The position numbers and the translations under genes are program-made. A stretch of DNA of 64,000 bases from Sphingorhabdus sp. EL138 (lineage in GTDB: Bacteria > Pseudomonadota > Alphaproteobacteria > Sphingomonadales > Sphingomonadaceae). Of this stretch, positions 45,489-54,687 are shown one piece after another. Location: positions 744,001 through 808,000 of the forward strand of contig NZ_OGVD01000004.1 in assembly GCF_900258045.1 (NCBI RefSeq), written 5' to 3'. The notes beneath the pieces are model-generated. The model was not told the origin of the DNA, ran no database searches, and saw only the letters and a list, made by a program, of their open reading frames with translations. Positions within the stretch are counted from its first letter, which is position 1; every line of letters begins with the position of its first letter.

Positions 45489-47543
45489 ATGCGGCCCGAG
45501 ATACTCAATCCATTATTTGGCGAAACACAGTCACTCAAAGGTGTTGGCAAAGCGCTTGCCAAACCACTGGAGAAACTGCGCCTGACGCGTGTGAAGGACC
45601 TGCTCTATCATAAACCGAGCTATTGGATGCGGCGCAAACGGGTGCAGGAGCTGGACGATGCGGATGTCGGCCTGACGATTATCGCGGAAGTGACGCCGGC
45701 AGACTATCGGAGCGGCGGACCGCGAAGCCCGTTTCGTGTGCAGGCGACTGACGCGCACGGTAATTATATCAGCCTGACCTTTTTTGGACGGAACACCGGT
45801 TGGCCAAAGAAATTGCTGCCGCTCGGGGAAAGCAAGATCATCTCGGGCAAGCTGGAGCGCTATGGCGACGAGCTGCAGATGCTGCATCCTGATGTGCTGG
45901 AATTGGCGGAAGAAAAGGACATTGCGCTGATTGAGCCGATTTATCCGCTGTCTGATGGTCTGGGTAATAAGCGGATGGGGCAGCTGGTCACGCAAGCCGT
46001 GGATATGGCTCCGCAGCTGGCTGAATGGATTGAGCCGAGCCTGCTCGAGTCCAAGAAATGGGAAGGTTGGCGGGAAAGCATTGTATCTCTGCACAGCCGG
46101 GAAGATGTCAAAAATATCGACCGACTCGCCTATGATGAGATTTTTGCCAATCAACTGGCTTTCATGCTTGTCCGCGCAAGCAATCGCCGCAAGAAAGGCA
46201 TTCCGATCCAAGGCGACGGGCGCCTGCGGGATCAGATCAAGCTGCCTTTCGAGCTGACCGGCGCGCAAAAGCGGTGCATATCGGAAATTGAGGGTGATCT
46301 AGCGCAATCGTCGCCAATGCTTCGGCTTTTACAGGGTGATGTGGGGTCAGGGAAAACACTGGTTGCGTTGATGGCATTGCTGGGCGCGGTTGAGGCCGGC
46401 TATCAGGGCGCCTTTCTGGCGCCGACGGAAATCCTGGCGCGGCAGCATTTTGAAGGACTGCAAAAGCTTCTCACCGGGCTCCCTGTTAATCTTGCGATCC
46501 TGACGGGGCGTGACAAGGGAAAGGTTCGAGAGTCTACCCTGATGGGGCTTGCCGATGGTTCGATCGACATCCTTGTGGGTACACATGCAATCTTTCAGGA
46601 GAAGGTTCAGTATAAAAAGCTCGCGGTGGCGATAATTGATGAACAGCATAAATTCGGCGTTTCGCAGCGTTTGATGCTCACCCAAAAAGCGGAAAATACA
46701 CCGCATCTTCTGGCCATGACAGCCACACCGATACCGCGGACGCTAACGCTCAGCCAATATGGCGGGATGGATGTGTCGCGGATTGATGAGCTGCCGCCAG
46801 GGCGTCAGGCCATCGAAACGCGGGTCATTTCAGATGGTCGCTTGCCGGAAGTGGTAGACGGGCTCGGTCGCCATATTGCGGGCGGTGGTCAGGCCTATTG
46901 GGTCTGTCCTTTGGTGGAAGAGAGCGAGAAAAGCGATCTGGCTGCTGCAGAAGAGCGCGCGGCCGCCCTGAAACTGCGATTTGGCGATCAGGTCGGACTT
47001 GTTCACGGGCGCATGAAAGGGCCTGAGAAAGATGCCGTTATGGAAAAATTCCAGCGCGGCGAAACCCGGCTCCTGGTTGCGACTACCGTCATTGAAGTTG
47101 GCGTGGATGTGCCTAATGCCAGCCTGATGATCATCGAAGCTGCCGATCGCTTCGGTTTGGCGCAATTGCATCAGTTACGCGGCCGTGTGGGAAGGGGGGA
47201 TGTCAAATCCAACTGCCTGCTGCTGCGCGGTGATACGCTCAGCGAAACGGCCCGGGCTCGATTGACTTTGCTGCGCGAGACCAATGACGGTTTCAAGATC
47301 GCCGAAGAAGATCTAAGGCTGCGCGGCGCCGGCGAATTACTGGGTACGCGGCAATCCGGCGATGCGGGCTTTCGGATAGCCACGCCGGATCAGATATCGC
47401 AACTGATTTCGGCGGCGACAGATGATGCGCGGCTGTTGCTGGACAGGGACGGCGGACTGAGCAGCGAGCGCGGTCAGGCCGCTCGTATCGCGCTATATCT
47501 GTTTGAAAGAGATTGGGGGGTCAGCCTGATCCGTAGCGGCTAG
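45489..47543 (+). CDS. recG: ATP-dependent DNA helicase RecG
   Basis: This 684-residue fork-reversal and Holliday-junction helicase has an N-terminal wedge/OB domain (about 60-150, with VQATDAHGNYISLTFFG) that binds branched DNA. The motor domains show GDVGSGKTLVALMAL, the DEQH box as IIDEQHKFGV, MTATPIPRTLTLS, TTVIEVGVDVPNA and LHQLRGRVGRG. The ATG at 45489 with AAGGCGG upstream is chosen over a TTG seven codons earlier. The stop overlaps that of the convergent PilZ gene within a CTAG. Confidence 0.95.
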   Translation: MRPEILNPLFGETQSLKGVGKALAKPLEKLRLTRVKDLLYHKPSYWMRRKRVQELDDADVGLTIIAEVTPADYRSGGPRSPFRVQATDAHGNYISLTFFGRNTGWPKKLLPLGESKIISGKLERYGDELQMLHPDVLELAEEKDIALIEPIYPLSDGLGNKRMGQLVTQAVDMAPQLAEWIEPSLLESKKWEGWRESIVSLHSREDVKNIDRLAYDEIFANQLAFMLVRASNRRKKGIPIQGDGRLRDQIKLPFELTGAQKRCISEIEGDLAQSSPMLRLLQGDVGSGKTLVALMALLGAVEAGYQGAFLAPTEILARQHFEGLQKLLTGLPVNLAILTGRDKGKVRESTLMGLADGSIDILVGTHAIFQEKVQYKKLAVAIIDEQHKFGVSQRLMLTQKAENTPHLLAMTATPIPRTLTLSQYGGMDVSRIDELPPGRQAIETRVISDGRLPEVVDGLGRHIAGGGQAYWVCPLVEESEKSDLAAAEERAAALKLRFGDQVGLVHGRMKGPEKDAVMEKFQRGETRLLVATTVIEVGVDVPNASLMIIEAADRFGLAQLHQLRGRVGRGDVKSNCLLLRGDTLSETARARLTLLRETNDGFKIAEEDLRLRGAGELLGTRQSGDAGFRIATPDQISQLISAATDDARLLLDRDGGLSSERGQAARIALYLFERDWGVSLIRSG

Positions 47544-47872
47544 GCTTGGCCCGGGTCAGAATGTCCGATCTGATCAAGCAGGGCGACGAAATCTGGCTCG
47601 CGAATAACGCGCTCAAACTCAAAACCGGAACGGCCGCTATGGGACCATACCAGAAACGCCTCAATGCGCCCCGCAATAGGAAGACGAACGACAACACGGT
47701 CACCCTTGTTGAGTTCAACCTCGTGAATAAACTGACAGCCATGAGCGGAAATGTTGCTCAGTTTAACAGAAAACTCACCATCTTTGCGCGTTTCGCAAAT
47801 CGTTTCGAAATCAACCGGAAAACGCGTTGCGCGGCGTAATTCGGGCATTTTTTTGTTCGATACGCTTGGCAT
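47540..47872 (-). CDS. PilZ-domain protein
   Basis: This 110-residue single-domain protein is a potential c-di-GMP receptor. The binding motifs are RRATR (13-17, RxxxR) and NISAHG (40-45, D/NxSxxG), followed by the beta-barrel segments VRLPIAGRIEAFLVWSHSGRSGFEF. Both motifs look intact, so ligand binding is plausible. It lies 86 bases downstream of tyrS on the same strand. An ATG eight codons further in (MPELRR) is an alternative start, and neither start has a good ribosome-binding site. Confidence 0.9.
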   Translation of the reverse strand: MPSVSNKKMPELRRATRFPVDFETICETRKDGEFSVKLSNISAHGCQFIHEVELNKGDRVVVRLPIAGRIEAFLVWSHSGRSGFEFERVIREPDFVALLDQIGHSDPGQA

Positions 47873-47958
47873 TAAGGACGCTCCGTCGATTGATGAAACC
47901 CTTAATTAACCTAATTTCCCCAATAAAAGGTAAACCAGCGTAACAAAAATCCGTACTT

Positions 47959-49191
47959 TTATAATGCGCGTCGCAAAAGCCCGTGCTTCTTCTTACCGGC
48001 GGAAATTTTGATATCACCGTCTGAGATAGCGATCATCGCGCCCGCATCCTTGATGGGTTCATCATCAATGCGCGCACCGCCGCCTGCGACCATCCGCTTA
48101 GCCTCGCCCTTGGACGCACAAAAACCAATGCTCACTAATGCGTTGAGGATAGAAATTTCACTGTCGGCCACTTCAAAAACCGGTAGATCGCCGCCAGCAT
48201 TGCCTTGCTCGAACGTCTGTTGGGCCGTGCTCGCCGCATCTCTCGCCGCATCTTGGCCATGGGCCATCGCCGTTGCTGCATCGGCAAGGATTTTCTTGGC
48301 CTCGTTTATCTCGGAACCTTGCAAGGCTTCGAGCCGGGCGATTTCATCAAGATCAATGTCGGTGAAAAGTTTCAAAAACCGGCCAACATCCGCATCCTGT
48401 GTATTGCGCCAAAATTGCCAGTAGTCGTAGGGAGCAAGCTGGTCAGCATTCAGCCACACGGCTCCGCTGGCTGTTTTGCCCATCTTTCCGCCATCGGCGG
48501 TGGTAATCAACGGTGTTGTCAGACCAAATAATTGTTTGCCGTCAATACGCCGCGTGAGCTCAATGCCGTTTACAATATTGCCCCATTGGTCAGACCCGCC
48601 CAGCTGCAGCCGGCACTTGTTACGCCGGGACAGTTCCAGAAAATCATATGCCTGAAGAATCATGTAGTTAAATTCCAGGAAGGTGAGGGGTTGCTCCCTG
48701 TCGAGACGGAGCTTTACCGAGTCGAATGTCAACATCCGGTTGATCGTGAAATGCGGTCCGATATCGCGCAGAAAATCAACATATTGCAGGGCATCAAGCC
48801 AATCAGCATTGTTGATCATCACTGCATCGGTCGGACCATCGCCAAATGTCAGGAAGTTGTCGAAAATCCGCCTGATGCTCGCGATATTCTCATCAATATC
48901 TTCCGCACTGAGCATCTTCCGGCTCTCGTCTTTGCCAGAAGGATCACCCACTTTGGTTGTGCCGCCGCCCATGACCACAATTGGTTTGTGGCCAGCCTGT
49001 TGCATACGGCGCAGCATCATGATCTGGACCAGACTACCGACGTGCAGAGAGGGTGCCGTCGCATCAAATCCGATATATCCAGGTATAATCGTCTTGGATG
49101 CAGCAGCATCCAGCCCGTCTGCATCGGTTAATTGGTGGATATAGCCGCGATCATTCAGTAAGCGGAGGAGGTCAGATTGATAATTGGTCAT
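47959..49191 (-). CDS. tyrS: Tyrosyl-tRNA synthetase
   Basis: This 410-residue class I synthetase charges tRNA-Tyr. The HIGH motif appears as PSLHVGSL and the KMSKS loop as [22 protein letters not shown] and the C-terminal S4-like RNA-binding domain ([23 protein letters not shown]) are present. The frame extends about 80 codons upstream through low-quality sequence. The ATG at 49191 ([20 protein letters not shown]) matches the family start. It is divergent from the DOMON-like gene across only 38 bases, so their promoters must overlap. Confidence 0.95.
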   Translation of the reverse strand: MTNYQSDLLRLLNDRGYIHQLTDADGLDAAASKTIIPGYIGFDATAPSLHVGSLVQIMMLRRMQQAGHKPIVVMGGGTTKVGDPSGKDESRKMLSAEDIDENIASIRRIFDNFLTFGDGPTDAVMINNADWLDALQYVDFLRDIGPHFTINRMLTFDSVKLRLDREQPLTFLEFNYMILQAYDFLELSRRNKCRLQLGGSDQWGNIVNGIELTRRIDGKQLFGLTTPLITTADGGKMGKTASGAVWLNADQLAPYDYWQFWRNTQDADVGRFLKLFTDIDLDEIARLEALQGSEINEAKKILADAATAMAHGQDAARDAASTAQQTFEQGNAGGDLPVFEVADSEISILNALVSIGFCASKGEAKRMVAGGGARIDDEPIKDAGAMIAISDGDIKISAGKKKHGLLRRAL

Positions 49192-49229
49192 GGAGTGGTT
49201 CGTTACATGCAGCAGAGGAAACTCGCAAT

Positions 49230-49775
49230 ATGCGTTTAGACCTGCAATGCCATCCTTTGACGCCTGTCTCTGTGGTGGACGAAATTTCACTGACCTATGA
49301 ATGGAAGGATCACGAAAGCCTGTGGCTGAGATACCATGCCGAAGGCCTGCTTCATGATCTTGACCTGCCGGAATGGACAGAAGCACGGCGCACTGACGGA
49401 CTGTGGCAAACCACCTGTTTCGAGCTATTCCTGCAAGAATCATTGGCCAACAGATATTGCGAGTTTAACTTTTCGCCTTCCAGTCGTTGGGCCGCCTATC
49501 AGTTTTCAAATTATCGCGATGGCATGAGGCATCTGCAATTGCCAACGCCACCAGATATCTCTCTGGATATAAGCGATTCTCATGTTGCTGTTGAAATCAC
49601 GCTGGGGTTGCCGGATATCTGGGGGGAGGTTCCTCTCAACGCATCTTTTTCGGCCGTGATTGCGGAGAATAGCGGCCCCAAATCCTATTGGGCTTTGTCG
49701 CATCCTCCGGGAAAACCGGATTTCCATCACAAAGATTGCTTTTCACATCAACTGAAGGCAGCAGGTAATTTATGA
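49230..49775 (+). CDS. DOMON-like domain protein
   Basis: This 181-residue protein resembles the DOMON-like family seen mostly in alpha- and cyanobacteria. It has a beta-sandwich with LWLRYHAEG near the start, [37 protein letters not shown], and a final [16 protein letters not shown]. No signal peptide is visible. Sugar or haem binding is the family idea, but the role is not established. AGAGGAA stands before the ATG. Its stop overlaps the NamZ-family start by four bases, so the two are probably made together, which hints at a link to sugar handling. Confidence 0.75.
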   Translation: MRLDLQCHPLTPVSVVDEISLTYEWKDHESLWLRYHAEGLLHDLDLPEWTEARRTDGLWQTTCFELFLQESLANRYCEFNFSPSSRWAAYQFSNYRDGMRHLQLPTPPDISLDISDSHVAVEITLGLPDIWGEVPLNASFSAVIAENSGPKSYWALSHPPGKPDFHHKDCFSHQLKAAGNL

Positions 49776-50968
49776 AATTTGGAATTGATCGACTTCTCGC
49801 CGAGCCGGAATTGCGAGCGCCGCTTGCCGGTAAACGGGTGGCTCTATTGGCTCATCCCGCCTCTGTCACCGAAGACCTAACTCACTCGCTCGATGCCTTG
49901 GCGCGGTGTGACGATATCAATCTGACCGCCGCTTTTGGCCCGCAACATGGTCTGCGTGGTGACAAGCAGGACAACATGATTGAATCGCCGGACTATGTGG
50001 ATCCAGTTCACGAAATTCCAGTGTTCAGCCTGTATGGAGATTCCCGCCGACCAACGGGCCAAGCGATGAGTACGTTTGATGTTCTGATCATCGATCTGCA
50101 AGACTTGGGTTGCCGGATTTATACCTTCATTACGACTCTGCTCTACATGCTGGAAGCAGCCGCGGAGCAGAACAAAACCGTGTGGGTACTTGATCGCCCC
50201 AATCCCGCCGGTCGCCCCATAGAAGGCATGATGCTGGAAGAAGGTTGGGAGAGCTTTGTCGGTGCTGCGCCAATGCCGATGCGTCATGGCCTTACTCTGG
50301 GAGAAATGGGCGCCTGGTTTGTCAGCCATTTCAATCTTGATGTCGACTATCGCGTGATTGAAATGCAGGGATGGCAGCCAGAGGGCTCAGGCTTCGGTTG
50401 GCCGACCGATCGCGTTTGGATCAATCCCAGTCCCAATGCACCGAACCTGTCAATGGCGCGGGCCTATGCCGGCACCGTCATGCTGGAGGGAACGACATTA
50501 TCGGAAGGGCGTGGAACAACGCGTCCATTGGAGCTTTTTGGCGCACCGGACATCGATGCCAAAGCGGTTATTGCCGAAATGCAGCGCAAGGCGCCGCAAT
50601 GGCTGGAAGGCTGCGCGTTAAGAGAATGCTGGTTTGAACCAACTTTCCATAAACATGTCGGATTGCTTTGTAATGGCGTCCAGATTCATGCGGAGGGCCC
50701 ATTTTACGATCACGCTGCTTTCCGTCCATGGCGATTGCAGGCGCTGGCGCTGAAAGCCATCAGCAAGCTCTACTTCGGCTACGAACTATGGCGGGACTTT
50801 GCTTATGAATATGAGGAAGGGAAGCTAGCCTTTGATGTAATCAATGGCGGCCCTGCGCTGCGCGAATGGATTGATAATCCATCGGCAATCGCCAACGATC
50901 TGGAAGCCATAGCTGCTCCTGAGGAGCGGATGTGGGGACAGATGTTAAAGGATCATCTGATTTACTGA
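49772..50968 (+). CDS. DUF1343 / NamZ-family protein (exo-beta-N-acetylmuramidase-like)
   Basis: This 398-residue protein has DUF1343 hallmarks: the N-terminal Rossmann-like fold with GKRVALLAHPASVT, FGPQHGLRGDKQDNM, LIIDLQDLGCRIYTFITT, VLDRPNPAGRPIEG, and later GTTLSEGRGTTRPLELFGAP. The characterised member NamZ removes terminal MurNAc from peptidoglycan fragments. No signal peptide is obvious, so it would act on imported fragments. The amgK-murU pair in this window is the downstream route for free MurNAc, so a recycling role fits well although the genes are 30 kb apart. Confidence 0.82.
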   Translation: MKFGIDRLLAEPELRAPLAGKRVALLAHPASVTEDLTHSLDALARCDDINLTAAFGPQHGLRGDKQDNMIESPDYVDPVHEIPVFSLYGDSRRPTGQAMSTFDVLIIDLQDLGCRIYTFITTLLYMLEAAAEQNKTVWVLDRPNPAGRPIEGMMLEEGWESFVGAAPMPMRHGLTLGEMGAWFVSHFNLDVDYRVIEMQGWQPEGSGFGWPTDRVWINPSPNAPNLSMARAYAGTVMLEGTTLSEGRGTTRPLELFGAPDIDAKAVIAEMQRKAPQWLEGCALRECWFEPTFHKHVGLLCNGVQIHAEGPFYDHAAFRPWRLQALALKAISKLYFGYELWRDFAYEYEEGKLAFDVINGGPALREWIDNPSAIANDLEAIAAPEERMWGQMLKDHLIY

Positions 50969-50972
50969 TATC

Positions 50973-51275
50973 CTAACGCCCTAAGGCCGGAAGCCTCTTT
51001 GCTATCGGCGGGGTTTCCGGAGCGGTCCAGCGCGGCTCGCCAGCCAGTTGGTCATCCAGCACCACAAGCACTGGGCAATTATCCACCCGCCGGTCAACCG
51101 CAGCAATTATTGCTGCGGGCGCTTCTCTGTCGAGCGTACGCATCTTTGGCTTGTCTGTTTTGTCGACGTCAATATTTTCGACAATATCCAAACATTTGGC
51201 GGGGTTGGGAGCTGCATTTGCCGGGCTAGTTGCGGCTAATAGCGGCAGTGTCAGGGGCAGGAATATTTTATGCAT
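50973..51275 (-). CDS. Small secreted protein of unknown function
   Basis: This 100-residue protein has a signal peptide (MHKIFLPLTLPLLAATSPANA, cleavage after ANA). The mature part has two cysteines (AKCLDIV and VDNCPVLVV), which could form a disulfide in the periplasm, and a Pro-rich tail. I do not recognise a family. GAGGAGG precedes the ATG at 51275, which is why the longer open frame is not used. It converges with the DUF1343 gene with four bases between the stops. Confidence 0.65.
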   Translation of the reverse strand: MHKIFLPLTLPLLAATSPANAAPNPAKCLDIVENIDVDKTDKPKMRTLDREAPAAIIAAVDRRVDNCPVLVVLDDQLAGEPRWTAPETPPIAKRLPALGR

Positions 51276-51343
51276 GGGGGACCTCCTCTGGGAAATCTTA
51301 CCATATGTAAGAGATATTCGAAAGTGAGTTGGCCGGTTTAGGC

Positions 51344-51362
51344 AATGTTGCAATGCAACATT
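51344..51362. promoter_or_regulatory. Palindrome AATGTTGC-AAT-GCAACATT in front of the 51401 gene
   Basis: This is a perfect 8-base inverted repeat with a 3-base centre, in the 125-base gap between divergent genes, about 40 bases before the plus-strand ATG at 51401. A further GTTGC follows at 51366. The size and TGC-centred symmetry suit a regulator operator. PhaR-type repressors of alphaproteobacteria use TGC-rich palindromes, but this match is only suggestive. Confidence 0.5.
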
Positions 51363-51400
51363 TCTGTTGCGTCGTCCTCTATTTTTGATATCTTGCAGCC

Positions 51401-51703
51401 ATGCTACCAAACAAAGAATTTTTGGAAGGCGTTGCACTGAAAAAATGTGTGACTGCCACTTATAACAAAATGCAGGTTACCCTTGCGCCGCATATTCTCT
51501 ATACTCGTCATGATGAGATGCATGTTGATGCCGTCACGATCGAGAGGGAAGGGCAACCGCCTCGCGAGTTGAAATTAGGCACGTTCAAACTTTCAGGCCT
51601 GAAAGAGGTAGTGGTCGAAGATCGGCAGTTTGAACCATCGGACCTTTTTGATGCAGCGGCTGAAAAATACCAGGGAACAACCTTGCTGGCGGTTGAAGCG
51701 TAG
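51401..51703 (+). CDS. Small protein resembling an isolated WYL-type domain
   Basis: This 100-residue protein has a strand-rich pattern, with KCVTATYNKMQVTLAPHILY, MHVDAVTIEREGQPPRELKLGTFKLSGLKEV and then an acidic tail. This follows the usual WYL ligand-binding layout (basic residue/Tyr strand, 'P..L...' turn, Arg-x-Phe/Leu strand), but without a helix-turn-helix. Free-standing WYL-like proteins occur in sphingomonads. The assignment is tentative. Its stop is four bases from the convergent VWA gene. A palindromic operator candidate stands upstream. Confidence 0.55.
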   Translation: MLPNKEFLEGVALKKCVTATYNKMQVTLAPHILYTRHDEMHVDAVTIEREGQPPRELKLGTFKLSGLKEVVVEDRQFEPSDLFDAAAEKYQGTTLLAVEA

Positions 51704-51707
51704 CGCT

Positions 51708-52892
51708 TTATGACCCGTGTTTGCGGGTCAATTCCTTCATAGCGTCGCTCAAACCTTCCAGCGTCAGCGGGTACATACGGTCATTCATCAATTCCTTGAC
51801 GATTTTGACACTCTGAGAATAACCCCATTGCTTTTCCGGTACCGGATTTAACCAAGCGGTCGCGGGATATGTATTGGTCATCCGATTAAGCCAGGTCACG
51901 CCGGCTTCCTCGTTAAAATGCTCGACGGAACCGCCGGGATGCGTGATTTCATAAGGGCTCATTGACGCGTCACCGACAAAAATCAGCTTATAGTCATGGC
52001 CATATTTATGGAGGATATCCCATGTATTTGTCCGTTCTGAGAAACGCCGGCGATTGTCCTTCCACACACCTTCATAAACGCAGTTATGAAAATAGAAAAA
52101 TTCGAGATTCTTGAATTCGGTAGTCGCAGCAGAAAAAAGTTCTTCGCACAGCTTGATAAAAGGATCCATCGATCCGCCTACATCAAGAAACAAAAGCAGC
52201 TTCACTGCATTGTGCCGCTCAGGGCGCATATGGATGTCGAGCCAGCCCTTTTTGGCGGTTCCATTGATGGTGCTGTTGATATCCAGCTCATCGGCAGATC
52301 CTTCACGGGCAAATCTCCGCAACCGCCGCAGGGCGACCTTGATGTTCCGTGTGCCAAGTTGCTTGGTGTTGTCGAGATTCTGAAACTCGCGCTTGTCCCA
52401 AACCTTGATGGCTTTCTTTTGACCGCCTTCACCACCGATCCGGACACCTTCGGGGTTAAAGCCGCTGTTACCGTAAGGAGAAGTACCACCGGTGCCGATC
52501 CATTTGCTGCCGCCTTCATGACGCTTTTCCTGCTCGGCAAGACGCTCTTTCAGCGTCTCCATAATCTCGTCCCAGCTGCCAAGTTTCTTGACTTCGGCCA
52601 TTTCTTCTTCGGACAGATATTTTTCGGCAACAGCTTTCAGCCAGTCGAGCGGAATATCTTCTTCCTGCATCCCATAACTGGTTTCAATACCCTTGAAAAC
52701 CTTCGAGAATACTTGGTCGAAGCGATCCAGAAGTCCTTCATCTTTAACAAAAGTTGCTCGAGACAGATAATAAAATTCTTCCGGACGGCTTTGGATGACT
52801 TCCTTGTCCAGCGCCTCCAGAAGCACCAGATGTTCTTTGAGCGATGCGGTGATTCCCGCAGCCCTTAGCTCGTCCATGAAATTGAAGAACAT
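51708..52892 (-). CDS. von Willebrand factor A domain protein, CoxE-like
   Basis: This 394-residue protein of the CoxE/VWA group partners MoxR-type ATPases. The N-terminal half is helical (FMDELRAAGITASLKEHLVLLEALD). A glycine-rich linker (GGTSPYGNSGF) follows. The C-terminal VWA domain has the MIDAS motif DVGGS in LLLFLDVGGSMDPF, with FFYFHNCVYEGVW and LIFVGDASMSPYE. It is translated 14 bases after the MoxR-like gene, so the pair probably acts as a metal- or cofactor-inserting chaperone. The client enzyme is not apparent nearby. Confidence 0.88.
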   Translation of the reverse strand: MFFNFMDELRAAGITASLKEHLVLLEALDKEVIQSRPEEFYYLSRATFVKDEGLLDRFDQVFSKVFKGIETSYGMQEEDIPLDWLKAVAEKYLSEEEMAEVKKLGSWDEIMETLKERLAEQEKRHEGGSKWIGTGGTSPYGNSGFNPEGVRIGGEGGQKKAIKVWDKREFQNLDNTKQLGTRNIKVALRRLRRFAREGSADELDINSTINGTAKKGWLDIHMRPERHNAVKLLLFLDVGGSMDPFIKLCEELFSAATTEFKNLEFFYFHNCVYEGVWKDNRRRFSERTNTWDILHKYGHDYKLIFVGDASMSPYEITHPGGSVEHFNEEAGVTWLNRMTNTYPATAWLNPVPEKQWGYSQSVKIVKELMNDRMYPLTLEGLSDAMKELTRKHGS

Positions 52893-52906
52893 CTGGTCCG
52901 CTCCGT

Positions 52907-53752
52907 TTAACGCGCTTCGCGTTTCGCCATGAATGCCAAGCGTTCGAACAGCATGACGTCCTGCTCATTCTTGAGCAAGGCCCCGTGCAGTGGCGGAATG
53001 GCTTTGCTTGGGTCCTGCGATTGCAACACTTCAAGAGGCATGTCTTCGGAAAGCAAAAGCTTCAGCCAGTCGAGTAATTCCGAAGTGCTCGGTTTCTTTT
53101 TCAGGCCTGGAACTTCCCGAACATCGTAAAAGATATCCATCGCCTTTTTGACCAAAACCCCTTGAATATCAGGGAAGTGGACGTTGATAATTTCCTGCAT
53201 CGTCTCGCGATCCGGGAATTTGATATAGTGGAAGAAGCAGCGGCGCAGGAAGGCGTCGGGCAATTCTTTTTCATTGTTGGACGTGATCACCACAATCGGC
53301 CGTTCCGCGGCCTTGATAGTTTCTTTCGTTTCATAGACATGGAATTCCATGCGATCGAGTTCCTGCAACAAATCGTTGGGAAATTCGATGTCCGCCTTGT
53401 CAATCTCGTCGATCAGCAGGACCGGCAATTCCTTACTGGTAAAGGCTTCCCAGAGTTTACCTCGGCGGATGTAGTTGGAGATATCATGGACACGCTCGTC
53501 GCCTAACTGACCATCGCGAAGCCGTGCAACCGCATCATATTCGTAAAGACCCTGATGAGCCTTCGTGGTGGACTTTACATTCCATTCGATCAGCGGCGCG
53601 CCAGTAGCCTTGGCAATTTCATGCGCAAGAACGGTTTTACCGGTGCCGGGTTCGCCCTTGACTAAAAGAGGACGTCGAAGCGTCACGGCAGCGTTGACCG
53701 CAACCTTCAAATCATCGGTTGCTACATAATCTTTGGTACCGTCAAAACGCAT
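52907..53752 (-). CDS. MoxR-family AAA+ ATPase
   Basis: This 281-residue AAA+ chaperone has Walker A VKGEPGTGKTVLA, Walker B VLLIDEIDKADIEFPND, sensor 1 IVVITSNNEKELPDAFLRRC with the arginine finger, and the short C-terminal lid. It resembles the MoxR group paired with CoxE-type VWA proteins, and such a gene follows directly. No substrate enzyme lies next to the pair, so the client remains open. Confidence 0.92.
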   Translation of the reverse strand: MRFDGTKDYVATDDLKVAVNAAVTLRRPLLVKGEPGTGKTVLAHEIAKATGAPLIEWNVKSTTKAHQGLYEYDAVARLRDGQLGDERVHDISNYIRRGKLWEAFTSKELPVLLIDEIDKADIEFPNDLLQELDRMEFHVYETKETIKAAERPIVVITSNNEKELPDAFLRRCFFHYIKFPDRETMQEIINVHFPDIQGVLVKKAMDIFYDVREVPGLKKKPSTSELLDWLKLLLSEDMPLEVLQSQDPSKAIPPLHGALLKNEQDVMLFERLAFMAKREAR

Positions 53753-53859
53753 ATTCCATATTCCCTTGCCGTAAACGTCAATGGAATAGCGATAGGGAAA
53801 AGGCCGTTTTGAGGCAAGTTAATCATTTAGTTAATCAAACAAATGCGTGATGTTGCCGG

Positions 53860-54528
53860 TCAGCTTGCGTTACGCGCATTCTTGCGGGCTTCAAGGAGCT
53901 GCCAAAGGCCGCGATGTTGGGTCAATATCTGATCTACGCCAAAATTGATTGCGCGCTCAACCGCACTGGATTGCGACAGTTCAGTATTTAGAACATGCGT
54001 TACTTCCGCCGAAGGTAGAATCGCTTTTCTGGGTTCTATACCCAGTTTTATGGCGACCTTTTCAAGCAATGGCCGGATAGCTTGCCAATCCAGAACAAGG
54101 GCAAATGACGCACCCAAGGCACAGCCGTTACGGTCAGACTGCGAAAGCATCTCGAGCGCTTTGCGCTGGGCGAGCACCGTTGCATTGCTCTGGTCTTCAG
54201 TGCGCACGCCCGATATCGGTCCGGCGGCGACAGTCAAAGTTGTCAGAAAAGCGCGTTCGGCGGAAAAACCGTCCATCGCTTCCACAAGCCATTCGCGGGC
54301 CACAACATCAGCGGTCTTGGTCGCGGCATGATCGACCACGCCGGGGTGGCGGCCGTGCAAAACGCAAAGAAAATGAGCGATATCGGCAATATCCGCGCCG
54401 CTTAACGTCGTGAAATCGCTCTCGATCGTTTCAATATAGCTGGCAGATTGCGTGCCATGTTCGGCGACATGGTCCACCAAAGATGGTCGCGCGGATGGTA
54501 TTAAACTGGTTTCTGGCATTGCGCTCAC
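53860..54528 (-). CDS. Hypothetical protein, mostly helical
   Basis: This 222-residue predicted soluble helical protein has no signal peptide or membrane segment. The only notable stretch is an ordered helical core (LSGADIADIAHFLCVLHGRHPGVVDHAA) followed by FLTTLTVAAGPI. The type resembles a sphingomonad-restricted hypothetical family, but I cannot name it firmly. It sits about 160 bases after rpoD on the same strand, so read-through is possible past the weak terminator there. Confidence 0.6.
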   Translation of the reverse strand: MSAMPETSLIPSARPSLVDHVAEHGTQSASYIETIESDFTTLSGADIADIAHFLCVLHGRHPGVVDHAATKTADVVAREWLVEAMDGFSAERAFLTTLTVAAGPISGVRTEDQSNATVLAQRKALEMLSQSDRNGCALGASFALVLDWQAIRPLLEKVAIKLGIEPRKAILPSAEVTHVLNTELSQSSAVERAINFGVDQILTQHRGLWQLLEARKNARNAS

Positions 54529-54669
54529 ATCACGTTAGAGTTCCCGGTGACCTGCCGGACATTTGATGCCCGGCAAATCGCGTTACAACTCGTGATTAGC
54601 GCAAAAACCTAAATACCCGGTTTACGCCGCGTTAGCTAAGTGCAAACCATAGTATCGAAATGGTCGAAA

Positions 54670-54687
54670 ACCCCGGAAAACCGAGTT
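54670..54687 (-). terminator. Weak terminator-like hairpin after rpoD
   Basis: On the minus strand CTCGG-TTTT-CCGGG forms a five-pair stem (one wobble) followed by GTTTTC, directly after the rpoD stop at 54688. The mirror image on the plus strand ends in TTTTA. It is short, so termination would be partial at best. Confidence 0.35.

Noticed and set aside
53819-53834. Possible CtrA site, TTAA and TTAA near the MoxR gene
   Set aside because: The spacing is 8 bases (TTAA-N8-TTAA) where the CtrA consensus needs 7.
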